Origin: Bradyrhizobium tropiciagri
GTDB lineage: Bacteria; Pseudomonadota; Alphaproteobacteria; Rhizobiales; Xanthobacteraceae
Direction of reading: 5' to 3'
Assembly: GCF_018130505.1 (NCBI RefSeq)
Contig: NZ_JAFCKH010000010.1
Location: 186,001 to 250,000, forward strand
DNA: 64,000 bases
Shown in pieces: positions 49,860 to 59,100 of this stretch. Every line of letters begins with the position of its first letter. Position 1 is the stretch's first letter. Below the pieces are notes generated by a model. The model was not told the origin of the DNA and did no database searches. It saw only the letters and a program-made list of their open reading frames with translations. The position numbers were made by a program, and so were the translations under genes.

Positions 49860-50957
49860 CTACATCATCTGCCGTTCCCGCGCGTAGCGCACCAGCGCCA
49901 CGAAGCGGTAGATGCCGTGCACGAACTTGCCGTAGGGCATCGTGATGAACAGCGCGAACACCACGCCGAGATGCAGCGCCAGCAGCGGTCCCATCGCGGC
50001 GGTCTCGCGCCACAGCAGCAGCGCTAGCCCGGTGACGCTGGTCAGGAACAGCATCACGATGAACGCCGTGTCCATGCCCATGCGCTGCTCGTCGACCAGC
50101 GCGCGGTCGCGCTTCCCCTTCTCGATCAGCAGGCCGATCGGGCCGATCACGAGGCCGATGCCGCCGAGCGTTCCCAGCACGACCGGCAGGTCCCACCACG
50201 CATAGGGCGCCTCGCGCGCCAAGAGGTAGTGGTACAGCGTGCCGACGCAGGTCGCGGCGAAGCACAGCGCGAAGCCGTAGAAGGTGAGATGGTGATACAG
50301 CTTGCGGCGGTCGGTTGGGCGATCGTCCTCGTTGAAGCAGCCGACGCCGCCGCCGTCGAGATAGCGCAGCTCGCCGGCGTCGCGGATCGCCTGCAGCAAC
50401 GATCTTGCATTCGTCGTCATGCCGACGGGCTCGCCAATGTCGCGCCAGAACGCGCGCACGCCCATCACCAGCGCGAGGATGGCGTAGAGCAGGGCTAAGC
50501 CGAACAGCAGCGCCATCGCATTGTGCGGCATCAGTTTGTAGAACGCACCCGGCCCGGTGTGGATGCCATAGAGCACGCCGCGATCATTGACCGCAGCAAA
50601 GCCGAAGATGAAGGCGGCGACGCTGAGCGCCGCGATCAGGCTGATGACGAGGCCGTTGCGCGCGAATGCGCCGGCGAAGGCCCGCGGCCAGGCATAGGCG
50701 GCGTAGGATTCGGCGCGCGCTACCGCCAGCGTCTTCGGCACATTGACGTTGAACTCGTGCGGCGGCGAGAACTGGCAGTCGGTGTAGCAGGCGCCGCAGG
50801 AATGACAGAGATTGGCGAGATAGTTGAGGTCGCCGTCGGAGAACGCGCGACGCATCTCCATCGCGGGAAACACCGCGCACAGGCCCTCGCAATAGCGGCA
50901 GGAATTGCACACCGTCATCAGACGGTCGGCTTCCTCGAGGATTCTAGTTTCGTGCAT
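49860..50957 (-). CDS. tcuB: tricarballylate utilisation protein TcuB
   Basis: This 365-residue protein has an N-terminal iron-sulfur part with CNSCRYCEGLC (about 17-27) and CHSCGACYTDCQFSPPHEF (about 51-69), then six membrane helices. TcuB passes electrons from TcuA's flavin to the membrane quinone pool. The start overlaps the tcuA end by 14 bases, confirming the pair. Confidence 0.9.
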   Translation of the reverse strand: MHETRILEEADRLMTVCNSCRYCEGLCAVFPAMEMRRAFSDGDLNYLANLCHSCGACYTDCQFSPPHEFNVNVPKTLAVARAESYAAYAWPRAFAGAFARNGLVISLIAALSVAAFIFGFAAVNDRGVLYGIHTGPGAFYKLMPHNAMALLFGLALLYAILALVMGVRAFWRDIGEPVGMTTNARSLLQAIRDAGELRYLDGGGVGCFNEDDRPTDRRKLYHHLTFYGFALCFAATCVGTLYHYLLAREAPYAWWDLPVVLGTLGGIGLVIGPIGLLIEKGKRDRALVDEQRMGMDTAFIVMLFLTSVTGLALLLWRETAAMGPLLALHLGVVFALFITMPYGKFVHGIYRFVALVRYARERQMM

Positions 50958-52344
50958 TCCTTGCCGCCTCTCGTCCTGCCACGCGGCCGAACACGCTGCC
51001 GATCGTCATGCCCATGCCGGCGGCGTAGCCCTTGCCGAGCACGTTGCCGGCCATGATCTCGCCGGCCGCGAACATGTTGGCGGCGGGCTTGCCGTCCTTC
51101 ATCAGCATCCGCGCCTGCTTGTTCACGCGGGTGCCGAGATAGGTGAAGGTGATGCCCGGCCGTACCGGGTAGGCGAGATAGGGCGCCGTCTCGATCTTGC
51201 GCGCCCAATGCGTCTTCGGCGGCGTGATGCCCTCCGTCCGGCAGTCGTCGAGGATGGTGTGGTCGAAGGTGCCGGGCTGCACCGCGGCGTTGAACTCGGT
51301 GATGGTCTTTTCCAGCGCCGCCGCATCGAGCTCGAGCTTGCCGGCGAGCTCGGCAATCGTCGCGCCCGCGATCGGCGGGAACAGCGTCGGCATGAAGCTG
51401 GTGACGACGGTGGAGTCGAAGATGATGTAGGCGATCTGGTCCGGCTGCGCCGCGACCAGGCGGCCCCAGATCGCGTAGCGCTTCGGCCAGATGTCCTCGC
51501 CCTCGTCGTAGAAGCGCTCGGCATGCTTGTTGACGACGATGCCGAACACCACCGAGTCATGCCGGGTGATGATGCCGCCGTCGAACTTCGGCGCGCGCGC
51601 ATCGATCGCCACCGCATGGCACTGCGTCGGATCGCCGATCTCCTGCACGCCCTTGGCCAGCAGCATCTTCAGGATCGCGCCGCGGTTAAACGGCGTGCCG
51701 CGGATCAGGAAATTGTCGGCCGCCTCGCCCCAATACTGCTTCAGCCATTCGATGTTGGCCTCGAAGCCGCCGGCGGCCGCGACCAGCGTCGAGGCGCGCA
51801 CCTCGGTCTTGCCGCCGACCGGTTGCTTGAGCTGCGCCGAGAGGAACATGCCGTCCTCGATGTTGAGGTCGATCACCTCGGCATCGTAGAGGATGTCGAC
51901 GCCGAGCTCTTCGGCCGTGCGATACAGCGCGTTCAGCATCGCGCGGCCGCCGCCGAGGAAGAACGAGTTGGTGCGGCCGAGGCTGAGCGTGCCGCCGAGC
52001 GACGGCTGCCAGCGCACACCCTGCTCGACGATCCAGTTCAGGATGTCCTTGGACTCGTGGATCATGAAGCGCGCCAGTTCCTCGTCGGTCTGGCCGCCGG
52101 TCACCAGCAGCAGATCCTTCCAGAACTCCTCCTCGGTGTAGGGGCCGGTGAGGATCTCGGTCGCCGCATCATGGGCGCAGCGCATGTTGCGCGTGTGGCG
52201 GGTGTTGCCGCCGCGGTAGAACTTCGGCGCGCCCTCAAGCACCAGCACCGAGGCGCCGGCGCGCCGCGCGGAGATCGCAGCACAGAGCGCGGCATTGCCG
52301 CCTCCGATCACCAGCACGTCGAACCTGCGCGTCAGATCAACCAT
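50944..52344 (-). CDS. tcuA: FAD-dependent tricarballylate dehydrogenase TcuA
   Basis: This 466-residue flavoprotein begins FDVLVIGGGNAALCAAISAR, an FAD Rossmann motif, followed by KFYRGGNTRHTRN near the flavin. The end GEIMAGNVLGKGYAAGMGMT is the second flavin contact typical of fumarate-reductase-like enzymes. TcuA oxidises tricarballylate to cis-aconitate for the citric acid cycle. It overlaps tcuB. A family A repeat separates it from the carrier gene. Confidence 0.9.
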   Translation of the reverse strand: MVDLTRRFDVLVIGGGNAALCAAISARRAGASVLVLEGAPKFYRGGNTRHTRNMRCAHDAATEILTGPYTEEEFWKDLLLVTGGQTDEELARFMIHESKDILNWIVEQGVRWQPSLGGTLSLGRTNSFFLGGGRAMLNALYRTAEELGVDILYDAEVIDLNIEDGMFLSAQLKQPVGGKTEVRASTLVAAAGGFEANIEWLKQYWGEAADNFLIRGTPFNRGAILKMLLAKGVQEIGDPTQCHAVAIDARAPKFDGGIITRHDSVVFGIVVNKHAERFYDEGEDIWPKRYAIWGRLVAAQPDQIAYIIFDSTVVTSFMPTLFPPIAGATIAELAGKLELDAAALEKTITEFNAAVQPGTFDHTILDDCRTEGITPPKTHWARKIETAPYLAYPVRPGITFTYLGTRVNKQARMLMKDGKPAANMFAAGEIMAGNVLGKGYAAGMGMTIGSVFGRVAGREAARNARN

Positions 52345-52393
52345 GCGCTCTTGTTATCGTTGTTGGCATGGAAAGCAACAGGGGCAGGCGAAT

Positions 52394-52441
52394 GAGCATG
52401 ATCCGGAAAAGTGTGTAGCGGTTTTCCGAAAGATCATGCTC
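52394..52441. repeat. palindromic repeat family A between the MFS gene and tcuA
   Basis: GAGCATGATCCGGAAAA (52394-52410) pairs with TTTTCCG and GATCATGCTC (52432-52441). This copy lacks the second hairpin seen at the other three sites. Confidence 0.85.
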
Positions 52442-52475
52442 AAATCGAGAGTCTGCCCCGATTGCATGCGCAAGA

Positions 52476-53786
52476 TCAGGCCGCAACCGCCTCGCGCTGC
52501 TCGATGGTCTGGCCGCCGCGATAGACGATCAGTGCGGCGACGATGCCGAGTGCGGCGCCGAACATCAGCCAGTAGCAGGGCGAGGCCTTGTCGCCGGTTT
52601 GCTGGATCAGCCAGGTCGAGGCGAACGGCGTGAAGGTGCCGAACAGTCCGGCCGCGAGCGCAAACGCCAGCGAGAAGCTGGTGGTGCGGACATGTGCCGG
52701 CACGATCTCGACCAGGCAGCCCAGCATGGTGCCGCTGTAGACGCCGAAATAGAACGAGAACATCATCTCGACCGCCAGCATCTTGCCGAACGAGGGATCG
52801 GTGACCAGCCAGTGCAGCGCCGGATAGGCGGTCACGAAGGACAGGCCCGCGATCGTCAGCAGCACCGGCTTGCGGCCGAGCCGGTCGGAGACCGCGCCGC
52901 CGACCGGATTCCAGATGAAGTTGGTGACCGCGACCAGCAGCGTCACCAGCAGCGCATCCTGCGTCGACAGCTTCAGCACGGTCTTGCCGAAGGTCGGCGT
53001 GTACACCGTGACGAAGTAGAACGTCGTGGTGGTCAGCACCGCGATCATCATTCCCAAAACGATGATGCGCCAGTTCGCCAGCGCCGAGGCAAATGTTTCG
53101 CTCGCGGTCGGATGCTTCTTCATCGCCAGGAACGCGGGCGTCTCTTCCAGCGTGCGGCGCAGGAAGAAGATCACCGGAATGATCAGGCAGCCGACGAAGA
53201 ACGGAATCCGCCAGCCCCAGGCGGCGACGGTCGCGGCCGGCATGCTCTCGCTCAGGATGAAGCCGAGGATCGAGGCGACGAAGATCGCGACCTGCTGGCT
53301 CGCCGACTGGAACGAGGTGTAGAAGCCGCGGTTGCCGGGCGTTGCGATCTCCGCGAGATAGACCGAGACGCCGCCGAGCTCGACGCCGGCCGAGAAGCCC
53401 TGCAGCAGGCGGGCGATCAGCACGATGATCGGGGCGGCGATGCCGATCGTCGCATAGGTCGGACAGACCGCGATCACCACGGTGCCGACCGCCATGATCG
53501 CGAGCGTCACGATCAGGCCCTTGCGGCGGCCGATGCGGTCGATATAGGCGCCGAGCACGATCGCGCCGACCGGGCGCATCAGGGCGCCGAGCCAGAACAC
53601 GCCGAACGCGTTGAGCAGCGCCGCGGTCTCGTTCTCGGAGGGGAAGAACGCCTTGGCGATCAGCGGCGCGTAGAAGCCGAACAGGAAGAAGTCGAATTGC
53701 TCGAGGAAATTGCCGCTGGTCGCGCGCAGGATGGCGCCGAGGCGCGATTTGATTTGCGGTGTTTGCGATGAACTCGACTGCGACAT
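52476..53786 (-). CDS. tcuC: MFS tricarballylate/citrate carrier (TcuC-like)
   Basis: This 436-residue protein has 12 expected membrane helices and the metabolite:H+ symporter signatures [37 protein letters not shown] and [21 protein letters not shown]. Position upstream of tcuA in the same direction and the citrate-symporter type point to tricarballylate uptake. ATG 53786 has AGGA upstream; longer frames run into the LysR region. The assignment to TcuC is by context. Confidence 0.82.
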   Translation of the reverse strand: MSQSSSSQTPQIKSRLGAILRATSGNFLEQFDFFLFGFYAPLIAKAFFPSENETAALLNAFGVFWLGALMRPVGAIVLGAYIDRIGRRKGLIVTLAIMAVGTVVIAVCPTYATIGIAAPIIVLIARLLQGFSAGVELGGVSVYLAEIATPGNRGFYTSFQSASQQVAIFVASILGFILSESMPAATVAAWGWRIPFFVGCLIIPVIFFLRRTLEETPAFLAMKKHPTASETFASALANWRIIVLGMMIAVLTTTTFYFVTVYTPTFGKTVLKLSTQDALLVTLLVAVTNFIWNPVGGAVSDRLGRKPVLLTIAGLSFVTAYPALHWLVTDPSFGKMLAVEMMFSFYFGVYSGTMLGCLVEIVPAHVRTTSFSLAFALAAGLFGTFTPFASTWLIQQTGDKASPCYWLMFGAALGIVAALIVYRGGQTIEQREAVAA

Positions 53787-53823
53787 AACGTCCTTATCCT
53801 CCCCGTGGCGCGAAGCCCGGCGC

Positions 53824-53871
53824 AAATTGTCCCGCGGGCCAAGGCGGTTACCCCGCCTTGTGCGACAATTT
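53824..53871. promoter_or_regulatory. nested dyad upstream of the tricarballylate carrier gene
   Basis: Outer arms AAATTGTC (53824-53831) and GACAATTT (53864-53871) enclose inner arms AAGGCGG (53841-53847) and CCGCCTT (53853-53859). It lies in the LysR-carrier gap, 38-85 bases before the carrier start. It could be the LysR-type binding site, or the end of the lysR transcript. Confidence 0.5.
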
Positions 53872-53964
53872 GGCACGGCTGACCAGCGCCACCAACCCCG
53901 AAACGGGACATGGGCCATTGGAAAAAAGGGGAGGTCCAAATCTCCCGCGCGGTGTGCAGCGGGG

Positions 53965-54864
53965 TCAGGCCGGCGCGTGCGCCGAGGCGTTGAGCCAGGT
54001 CCGGAACGCGGCGAGCTTGCGCGAATCCGCCCATCCCTGCGGCGAAACCAGGTAGAAGCCGGCGTCGGCGGGCAGCGCGATCTTGAAGGGAACCACGAGG
54101 CGGCCCTTCGTGATGTCGTCCCGCACATAGGAGGTGCGGCCCATCGCGACGCCGATGCCGTCGATGGCGGCCTGGATGGTCACGAACAGCAGGTCGAAGG
54201 TCACGCCCGGCTGCCGGGAAATATCGGTCGGCAGGCCGGCCGCCGTTAGCCACAGCCGCCAGTCGTCGCTGTTGGCATTGCTGGTGTGCAGCAGCGTGTG
54301 GTCCCTGAGGTCCTCGGGAGCCCTAAGCGGCCTGGTCCCTTCCAGCAGCGATGGGCTGCAGACCGGAAACAGCTCGTCCGCCATCAGCCAGTCGGCGCGC
54401 AGCCCCGCCCATTGGCCGCGGCCGTAGCGGATGGCGGCGTCGACCTTGTCGCGCTGGAAGTCGACCAGGCTGGTCGAGGTGGTGATGCGGACATCGATGC
54501 CGGGATGCGCCTCCTGGAAGGCGGACAGCCGCGGCAGCAACCATTTGGCGGCGAGTGAGGCCAGCGTCGACACCGTCAGCACGTGATCATCGTCGCGGCG
54601 CAGCAGGCGGTCGGTTGCCAGCCGCAAATCGTTGAAGGCGGCACGCACGCCGGGAAGGTATTCGGCGGCTTCCGGGGTCAGGCTCAGCGAGCGGTTCTGG
54701 CGGACGAACAGGCGGACGCCGAGTTCCTCCTCGAGCCGGCGGATCTGATGGCTGATCGCGGTCTGCGTCACGTTCAGCTCGGACGCTGCCAACGTAAAAC
54801 TCATGTGCCGTGCGGCGGCCTCGAAGGCCCGTAATCCGTTCAGCGACGGCAGCCGGCTGGTCAT
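53965..54864 (-). CDS. LysR-family regulator (GcvA/TcuR-like)
   Basis: This 299-residue regulator has an N-terminal winged helix-turn-helix ([40 protein letters not shown]) of the GcvA branch and an effector domain (about 95-295). It precedes the tcu genes on the same strand, so it probably controls tricarballylate use, as TcuR does in Salmonella. It is divergent from the DUF1127 gene. Confidence 0.87.
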   Translation of the reverse strand: MTSRLPSLNGLRAFEAAARHMSFTLAASELNVTQTAISHQIRRLEEELGVRLFVRQNRSLSLTPEAAEYLPGVRAAFNDLRLATDRLLRRDDDHVLTVSTLASLAAKWLLPRLSAFQEAHPGIDVRITTSTSLVDFQRDKVDAAIRYGRGQWAGLRADWLMADELFPVCSPSLLEGTRPLRAPEDLRDHTLLHTSNANSDDWRLWLTAAGLPTDISRQPGVTFDLLFVTIQAAIDGIGVAMGRTSYVRDDITKGRLVVPFKIALPADAGFYLVSPQGWADSRKLAAFRTWLNASAHAPA

Positions 54865-54981
54865 CTCCGGATGGCTCCCAATTCATGACGTTAATTCATG
54901 CGAAACGGTACAAAGTGTCGTTTGTAGAAGGCTCCGGCCGGGCAGATATTACAGCCAACAGGTTACCGATAGGAGCCGTAA

Positions 54982-55200
54982 ATGTCCATTTTCACCCATG
55001 AATCGATGACAAATCATCATGCCCCAATTCATCACGCCTCAGGTTTGCTGAACCAGGTCGGCGAAACACTGCACGTCTGGTGGGAGCGCTACGAGCGCCG
55101 CCGCGAGCTGTCGCAGTGGACGGATCGCGACCTGCACGACATTGGCGTGTCCCGGAGCGACGTGGCTTTCGAAACCGAAAAGCCGTTCTGGCGGGCCTGA
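54982..55200 (+). CDS. DUF1127 small protein
   Basis: This 72-residue protein ends in the DUF1127 motif: RYERRRELSQWTDRDLHDIGVSRSDVAFE. Such small Arg-rich proteins occur in many alphaproteobacteria, and some affect phosphate or carbon regulation through RNA contacts; function here is unknown. AGGAG lies before the ATG at 54982. Confidence 0.88.
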   Translation: MSIFTHESMTNHHAPIHHASGLLNQVGETLHVWWERYERRRELSQWTDRDLHDIGVSRSDVAFETEKPFWRA

Positions 55201-55271
55201 TCAGGACGCCATCCCCGGCGCCGCCTCCCTAGAGGGGCGCCGGGTCATCTTTCACCCCCGAGGAGCGTGTC

Positions 55272-55895
55272 ATGACTGCGCTGCATCTCGACGATCTCAA
55301 GCAATATTCCGACCTGCTGCGCGCAAAGGACGGCAGCGAGATCAAGGTGCGGTTCGTCGAGCCGCGCGACCGCGAGGAGCTGCAGAACTACATCCGCTCG
55401 CTCTCCTCGGGGTCCCGCTACAACCGCTTCCTGGGTGCACTGAGTGAGCTGCCGAAGACGGAGCTCGAGCGCTTCATCCATGTCGGCGAGGCTGACCGGT
55501 TCACGGTGGTCGCGACGATCATGGTCGACGGCTTCGAGACCATCGTCGGCGAAGCCCGCTATGCCTTCCATGCCGAGACGTCGAGCGTCGAGTTTGGCCT
55601 GTCGATCTCCGACCGGTGGCAGGGTTATGGCATCGGCAAGGCGCTGTTGAAGAATCTCGAATGCCGCGCGGCGTCCTTCGGAGCCGCGCGCATCTTCGGC
55701 GACACGCTGCGCTCCAACACAACGATGATCGGCCTCGCCCGCAAGTCCGATTACTCATTCACGAACAGCCCCGGCGACTGGAAGCTGGTGCGTTTCGAGA
55801 AACAGATCCACGTCGAACCGCAAGACATTCCCTGTGCCAGCTGGCGGCTTGCCGCCATCTCGCGCACTGCCGCGATGTCCTCGCTTGCGGTTTGA
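55272..55895 (+). CDS. GNAT N-acetyltransferase
   Basis: This 207-residue protein has one GNAT domain at about 20-170. The pyrophosphate-binding loop is SDRWQGYGIGKALLKNLE; VEFGLSISD is the strand before it. It resembles the PatZ/Pat C-terminal acetyltransferase domain in VRFVEPRDREELQNYIRSLS. Protein or small-molecule substrate cannot be told. GAGGAG precedes the ATG, and a strong terminator follows. Confidence 0.87.
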   Translation: MTALHLDDLKQYSDLLRAKDGSEIKVRFVEPRDREELQNYIRSLSSGSRYNRFLGALSELPKTELERFIHVGEADRFTVVATIMVDGFETIVGEARYAFHAETSSVEFGLSISDRWQGYGIGKALLKNLECRAASFGAARIFGDTLRSNTTMIGLARKSDYSFTNSPGDWKLVRFEKQIHVEPQDIPCASWRLAAISRTAAMSSLAV

Positions 55896-55903
55896 CAAAC
55901 TCG

Positions 55904-55938
55904 GCCCGGTTCTGGCCTCCCCAGAACCGGGCTTTTTT
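55904..55938 (+). terminator. intrinsic terminator after the GNAT gene
   Basis: GCCCGGTTCTGG (55904-55915) and CCAGAACCGGGC (55921-55932) form a perfect 12-base stem with a 5-base loop, followed by TTTTTTC. This is the clearest rho-independent terminator in the window. Confidence 0.93.
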
Positions 55939-55955
55939 CTTTTTGATCGAACTCC

Positions 55956-56044
55956 CGTAGCCCGGATGAAGCGAAGCGCAATCCGGGACCAGTCTCTCCG
56001 CAGAAGCAGTTTCCCGGATTACGCTGCGCTCCATCCGGGCTACG
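55956..56044. repeat. palindromic repeat family C
   Basis: A complete copy (CGTAGCCCGGATGAAGCGAA ... GCTCCATCCGGGCTACGG) right after the terminator and before the convergent SDR gene. Confidence 0.9.
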
Positions 56045-56055
56045 GGCTCACGCTG

Positions 56056-56886
56056 CTAGTCAGCAAAATCCGTCGACGTCGCCACCGTCCGCCATTCCGC
56101 CAGCTCCCTCGCGACGAACGCATTCTTCGCCTCGATGCGCTCCACCGTGTCGCTGCCGAGTGGCAGGCGCAGCGGCGGCTCCTTCGCATTGACGAGCTGC
56201 AGCAGCGCGCCGGCGAGCTTGCGCGGGTCGCCGCGCTGGCCGTGGTTGACGTCGTCGGCGACCGCGCGGGTCTTGCCGACGCTCGCATGATAATCCTCGA
56301 TCTGCTGCGCGGTGCGTGACAGCGAGCTCTCGTCGAGGAAGTCGGTGCGGAAGAAGCCGGGCTCCACCACCGTCACCCTGATGCCGAGCGGGGCGACTTC
56401 GCCCGCCAGAGCCTCGCTGATGCCTTCCACCGCGAACTTGGTCGCGCCATAGACACCCCAACCGGGATAGCCGGTGTAGCCGCCGACCGAGGAGATGTTG
56501 ATGATGTGACCGGCGCGCTGCCGGCGCATATGCGGCAGCACCGCGCGGGTGACGCCAAGCAGGCCGAACACATTGGTTGAGAACAGCCGCTGGGTCTCTT
56601 CGGCGCTTGCCTCCTCGATCGCGCCGAGCAGGCCATAGCCGGCATTGTTGATCAGGATGTCGATGCGGCCGAACTTCTTCACCGCTTCGCCGGCCGCGGC
56701 ATGGGCCTCGGCCTCGCTGGTGACGTCGAGCCGGGTCGCCAGCAGCCGCTCGTGCGCGCCGAGCCGGGCGGTGACGGTCCTGGGATCGCGCGCGGTGGCA
56801 ACCACCGCATCGCCCGCCTTGAGCGCGGCCTCGGCGATCAGGGCGCCAAAGCCTCGGGAAGCTCCTGTGATGAACCAGACACGCAT
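56056..56886 (-). CDS. short-chain dehydrogenase/reductase
   Basis: This 276-residue SDR has the nucleotide motif TGASRGFG (about 7-14), NNAGYG (about 82-87), Ser in INISSVGGYTG and the active-site YGATK (about 151-155). Arg at ATARDP suggests NADP preference. The substrate is unknown. It is divergent from a LysR gene, a common arrangement for a regulated target. Confidence 0.9.
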   Translation of the reverse strand: MRVWFITGASRGFGALIAEAALKAGDAVVATARDPRTVTARLGAHERLLATRLDVTSEAEAHAAAGEAVKKFGRIDILINNAGYGLLGAIEEASAEETQRLFSTNVFGLLGVTRAVLPHMRRQRAGHIINISSVGGYTGYPGWGVYGATKFAVEGISEALAGEVAPLGIRVTVVEPGFFRTDFLDESSLSRTAQQIEDYHASVGKTRAVADDVNHGQRGDPRKLAGALLQLVNAKEPPLRLPLGSDTVERIEAKNAFVARELAEWRTVATSTDFAD

Positions 56887-57006
56887 GATCTTGCCCTTTC
56901 CTCAAATGGCCAGCGCGATGCCGGCCTGATGGGCACAGGGATAGCGGCTCCCCATAGATGAGATAATCCGCTATATTTTCTCAAAGCTACTGAGTAGAAT
57001 TCATCA

Positions 57007-57897
57007 ATGCGGATCGACCCGTCCGACCTCGCCACTTTCCTCGCGATCGCCCGCCACCAGAGTTTTCGCGCGGCGGCGACCGAGCTTGGCGTTTCCGCAT
57101 CGGCGCTGTCGCATGCGCTGCGCAATATCGAGGAACGGCTCGATCTGCGCCTCGTCAACCGCACCACCCGCAGCGTGGCGCTGACCGAGGCCGGCGCGCG
57201 GTTGTTCGCGCGGATCAGTCCAGCCTTCCGCGACATCGACGATGCGCTGGAGGACCTCAACAATTTCCGCGGCCGCCCGGCGGGCAGGCTGCGCTTCACC
57301 GCGGCGCGCCAGTCCGCGCAACTGGTGCTGCTGCCGATCGTCACGCGCTTCCTGAAGGCGTTCCCCGATGTCAGCGTCGAGGTGATGATCAACGACGCGC
57401 TGATCGACATGGTCGCCGCGGGCTTCGACGCCGGCGTGCGCTTCGGCGAGACCATCGCCGCCGACATGATCGCAGTCCCGATCGGCCCGCGGCATCGCTT
57501 CGCCGTGGTCGGCTCGCCCGCTGTCTTCAAGGCGCACAAGCCGCCGGCCACGCCGCATGATCTGAAAGGGTTGCCCTGCATCCGCTATCGATTTTCGAGC
57601 GGCGCGATGTACCGCTGGGAGTTCGAGCGCGGCGGGATCGAGGTCGATATCGATGTCGAGGGCCCGCTGACGCTGAACGACCAGGACCTGATGGTGGACG
57701 CCGCGCTGGATGGGGCGGGGCTGGCCTACGTGTTCGAAGCGCAGGTCGAGGAACTGATCGCCAGGCGAAAGCTGGTGCGCGTGCTCGCCGACTGGTGCCC
57801 GGCCTATCCGGGCTTCTTCATGTACTACCCCAGCCGTCGCCAACTGCCGGCTGCGCTGCGCGCCTTCGTTGATTTTTCGCGGGGCGGACACCCGTAG
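57007..57897 (+). CDS. LysR-family regulator
   Basis: This 296-residue regulator has a helix-turn-helix FLAIARHQSFRAAATELGVS..ALSHALRNIEERL and an effector domain of the CrgA/DsdC-like type (RPAGRLRFTAARQSAQLVLLP). It is divergent from the SDR by 120 bases and probably controls it and itself. Confidence 0.9.
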   Translation: MRIDPSDLATFLAIARHQSFRAAATELGVSASALSHALRNIEERLDLRLVNRTTRSVALTEAGARLFARISPAFRDIDDALEDLNNFRGRPAGRLRFTAARQSAQLVLLPIVTRFLKAFPDVSVEVMINDALIDMVAAGFDAGVRFGETIAADMIAVPIGPRHRFAVVGSPAVFKAHKPPATPHDLKGLPCIRYRFSSGAMYRWEFERGGIEVDIDVEGPLTLNDQDLMVDAALDGAGLAYVFEAQVEELIARRKLVRVLADWCPAYPGFFMYYPSRRQLPAALRAFVDFSRGGHP

Positions 57898-57978
57898 CCC
57901 GGATGAGCGAAGCGAAATCCGGGGCAGTCTTCCCGCGGAGGGCCTGTCCCGGATTTCGCTTCGCTCCATCCGGGCTAC
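57893..57978. repeat. palindromic repeat family C
   Basis: A complete copy that overlaps the last codons of the LysR gene and ends GCTCCATCCGGGCTAC. It is followed to 58133 by a CTCTCCCCGCTCGCGGGGAG-type inverted repeat (about 57993-58130). Confidence 0.85.
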
Positions 57979-58133
57979 AAGTCCGCTTCGCCTCGCCCCG
58001 CTCGCGGGGAGAGGCCGGATCGCATGCAATGCGATCCGGGTGACGGGGGAGTCTCCGCAGGCACCCCTCTCGCCGGCTACGCGGAGACTCCCCCTCATCC
58101 CGACCTTCTCCCCGCTCGCGGGGAGAAGGAGCA

Positions 58134-58964
58134 TCAGCTCCCGCGAAACACCGGCTTGCGCTTATCGATGAACGCCTGCACCGCCTCCTTGTGATCCGCG
58201 GTCGTCGTCAGCCGGACCAGCCGCTCGGCCTCGTGGTCGCGTGCGGTGGCGAAGTCGAACTGCAGGGCCTCGTCGAGATTGTCCTTCATGTAGCGCAGCG
58301 CCAGGGTCGGGCCCTCGGCGATCGACTTCGCGAGCGCGAACGCTTCGTCCTGCAGCACCTCGTCGGGCACCACGCGGTTGACGAGGCCGATCTGCTCGCA
58401 TCTGGCAGCGTCGACCTTTTCTGAGGTGAACATCAGTTCGCGGGCGCGCGAGGTGCCGACCAGACGCGTCAGGAGCCAGGCGATGCCGTAATCGCCGCTC
58501 AGCGCCACGCGCAGATAGCCGGTCGAGACGAAGGCGGATTGCGCGGCGATCCTGATATCGCAGGCCATCGCGATCGCGAGCCCCGCGCCGACCGCGGGGC
58601 CGGGGAGGGCGGCGATGGTCGGCTTGCGCACCGAGGCCAGCGCGCCGGTGAGCAGGCGCTGCCGCTCCTGCAAATCGGCGACCTTGTCCTCGTAGGACAT
58701 CTCGAGCTTCTTCGGATCGCGATGGGCGCCCATGCCCTTGACGTTGCCGCCAGCGCAGAACGCCTTGCCGGCGCCGGTGAGCAGCAGCACGCCGACCTCG
58801 GGGTTTTCTCCGCAGGTCCGGATCATGGTGCGCAGCGCCGGCGTCAGCGTATCCGACAGCGAGTTGCGGGCGTCGGGGCGATTCAGCGTGATGGTCGCGA
58901 CGCGTTCGCGGATCACGCAGAGCAGTTCGTCGGTGCCGGTCTCGATCTTGATTTCGCTGGTCAT
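58134..58964 (-). CDS. enoyl-CoA hydratase/isomerase (crotonase family)
   Basis: This 276-residue protein has crotonase blocks: VATITLNRPDARNSLS, GKAFCAGGNVKGMG near 66 (oxyanion loop), PGPAVGAGLAIAMACDI near 116 (second oxyanion Gly) and IGLVNRVVPDE. The Glu in the second block expected for hydratases (about GxxxGGG) is not obvious, so the exact reaction is open. GGGGAG precedes ATG 58964; an upstream ATG sits inside a repeat. Confidence 0.88.
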   Translation of the reverse strand: MTSEIKIETGTDELLCVIRERVATITLNRPDARNSLSDTLTPALRTMIRTCGENPEVGVLLLTGAGKAFCAGGNVKGMGAHRDPKKLEMSYEDKVADLQERQRLLTGALASVRKPTIAALPGPAVGAGLAIAMACDIRIAAQSAFVSTGYLRVALSGDYGIAWLLTRLVGTSRARELMFTSEKVDAARCEQIGLVNRVVPDEVLQDEAFALAKSIAEGPTLALRYMKDNLDEALQFDFATARDHEAERLVRLTTTADHKEAVQAFIDKRKPVFRGS

Positions 58965-58989
58965 GTCGCTCCCCGTGAATGGTTTGTTT

Positions 58990-59078
58990 CGTAGGGTGGG
59001 CAAAGACGCGAAGCGTCGTGCCCACCATCCCTAGCGTGCTCGTGAAGGTAGGCACGCTTGCGCTTTGCCCACCCTACG
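58990..59078. repeat. palindromic repeat family B
   Basis: CGTAGGGTGGGCAAAG and CTTTGCCCACCCTACG flank an inner GTGCCCACC / GGTAGGCAC pair. It sits between co-oriented crotonase and SDR genes. Confidence 0.9.
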
Positions 59079-59100
59079 GATTTACATGTTGTCCGTCATC

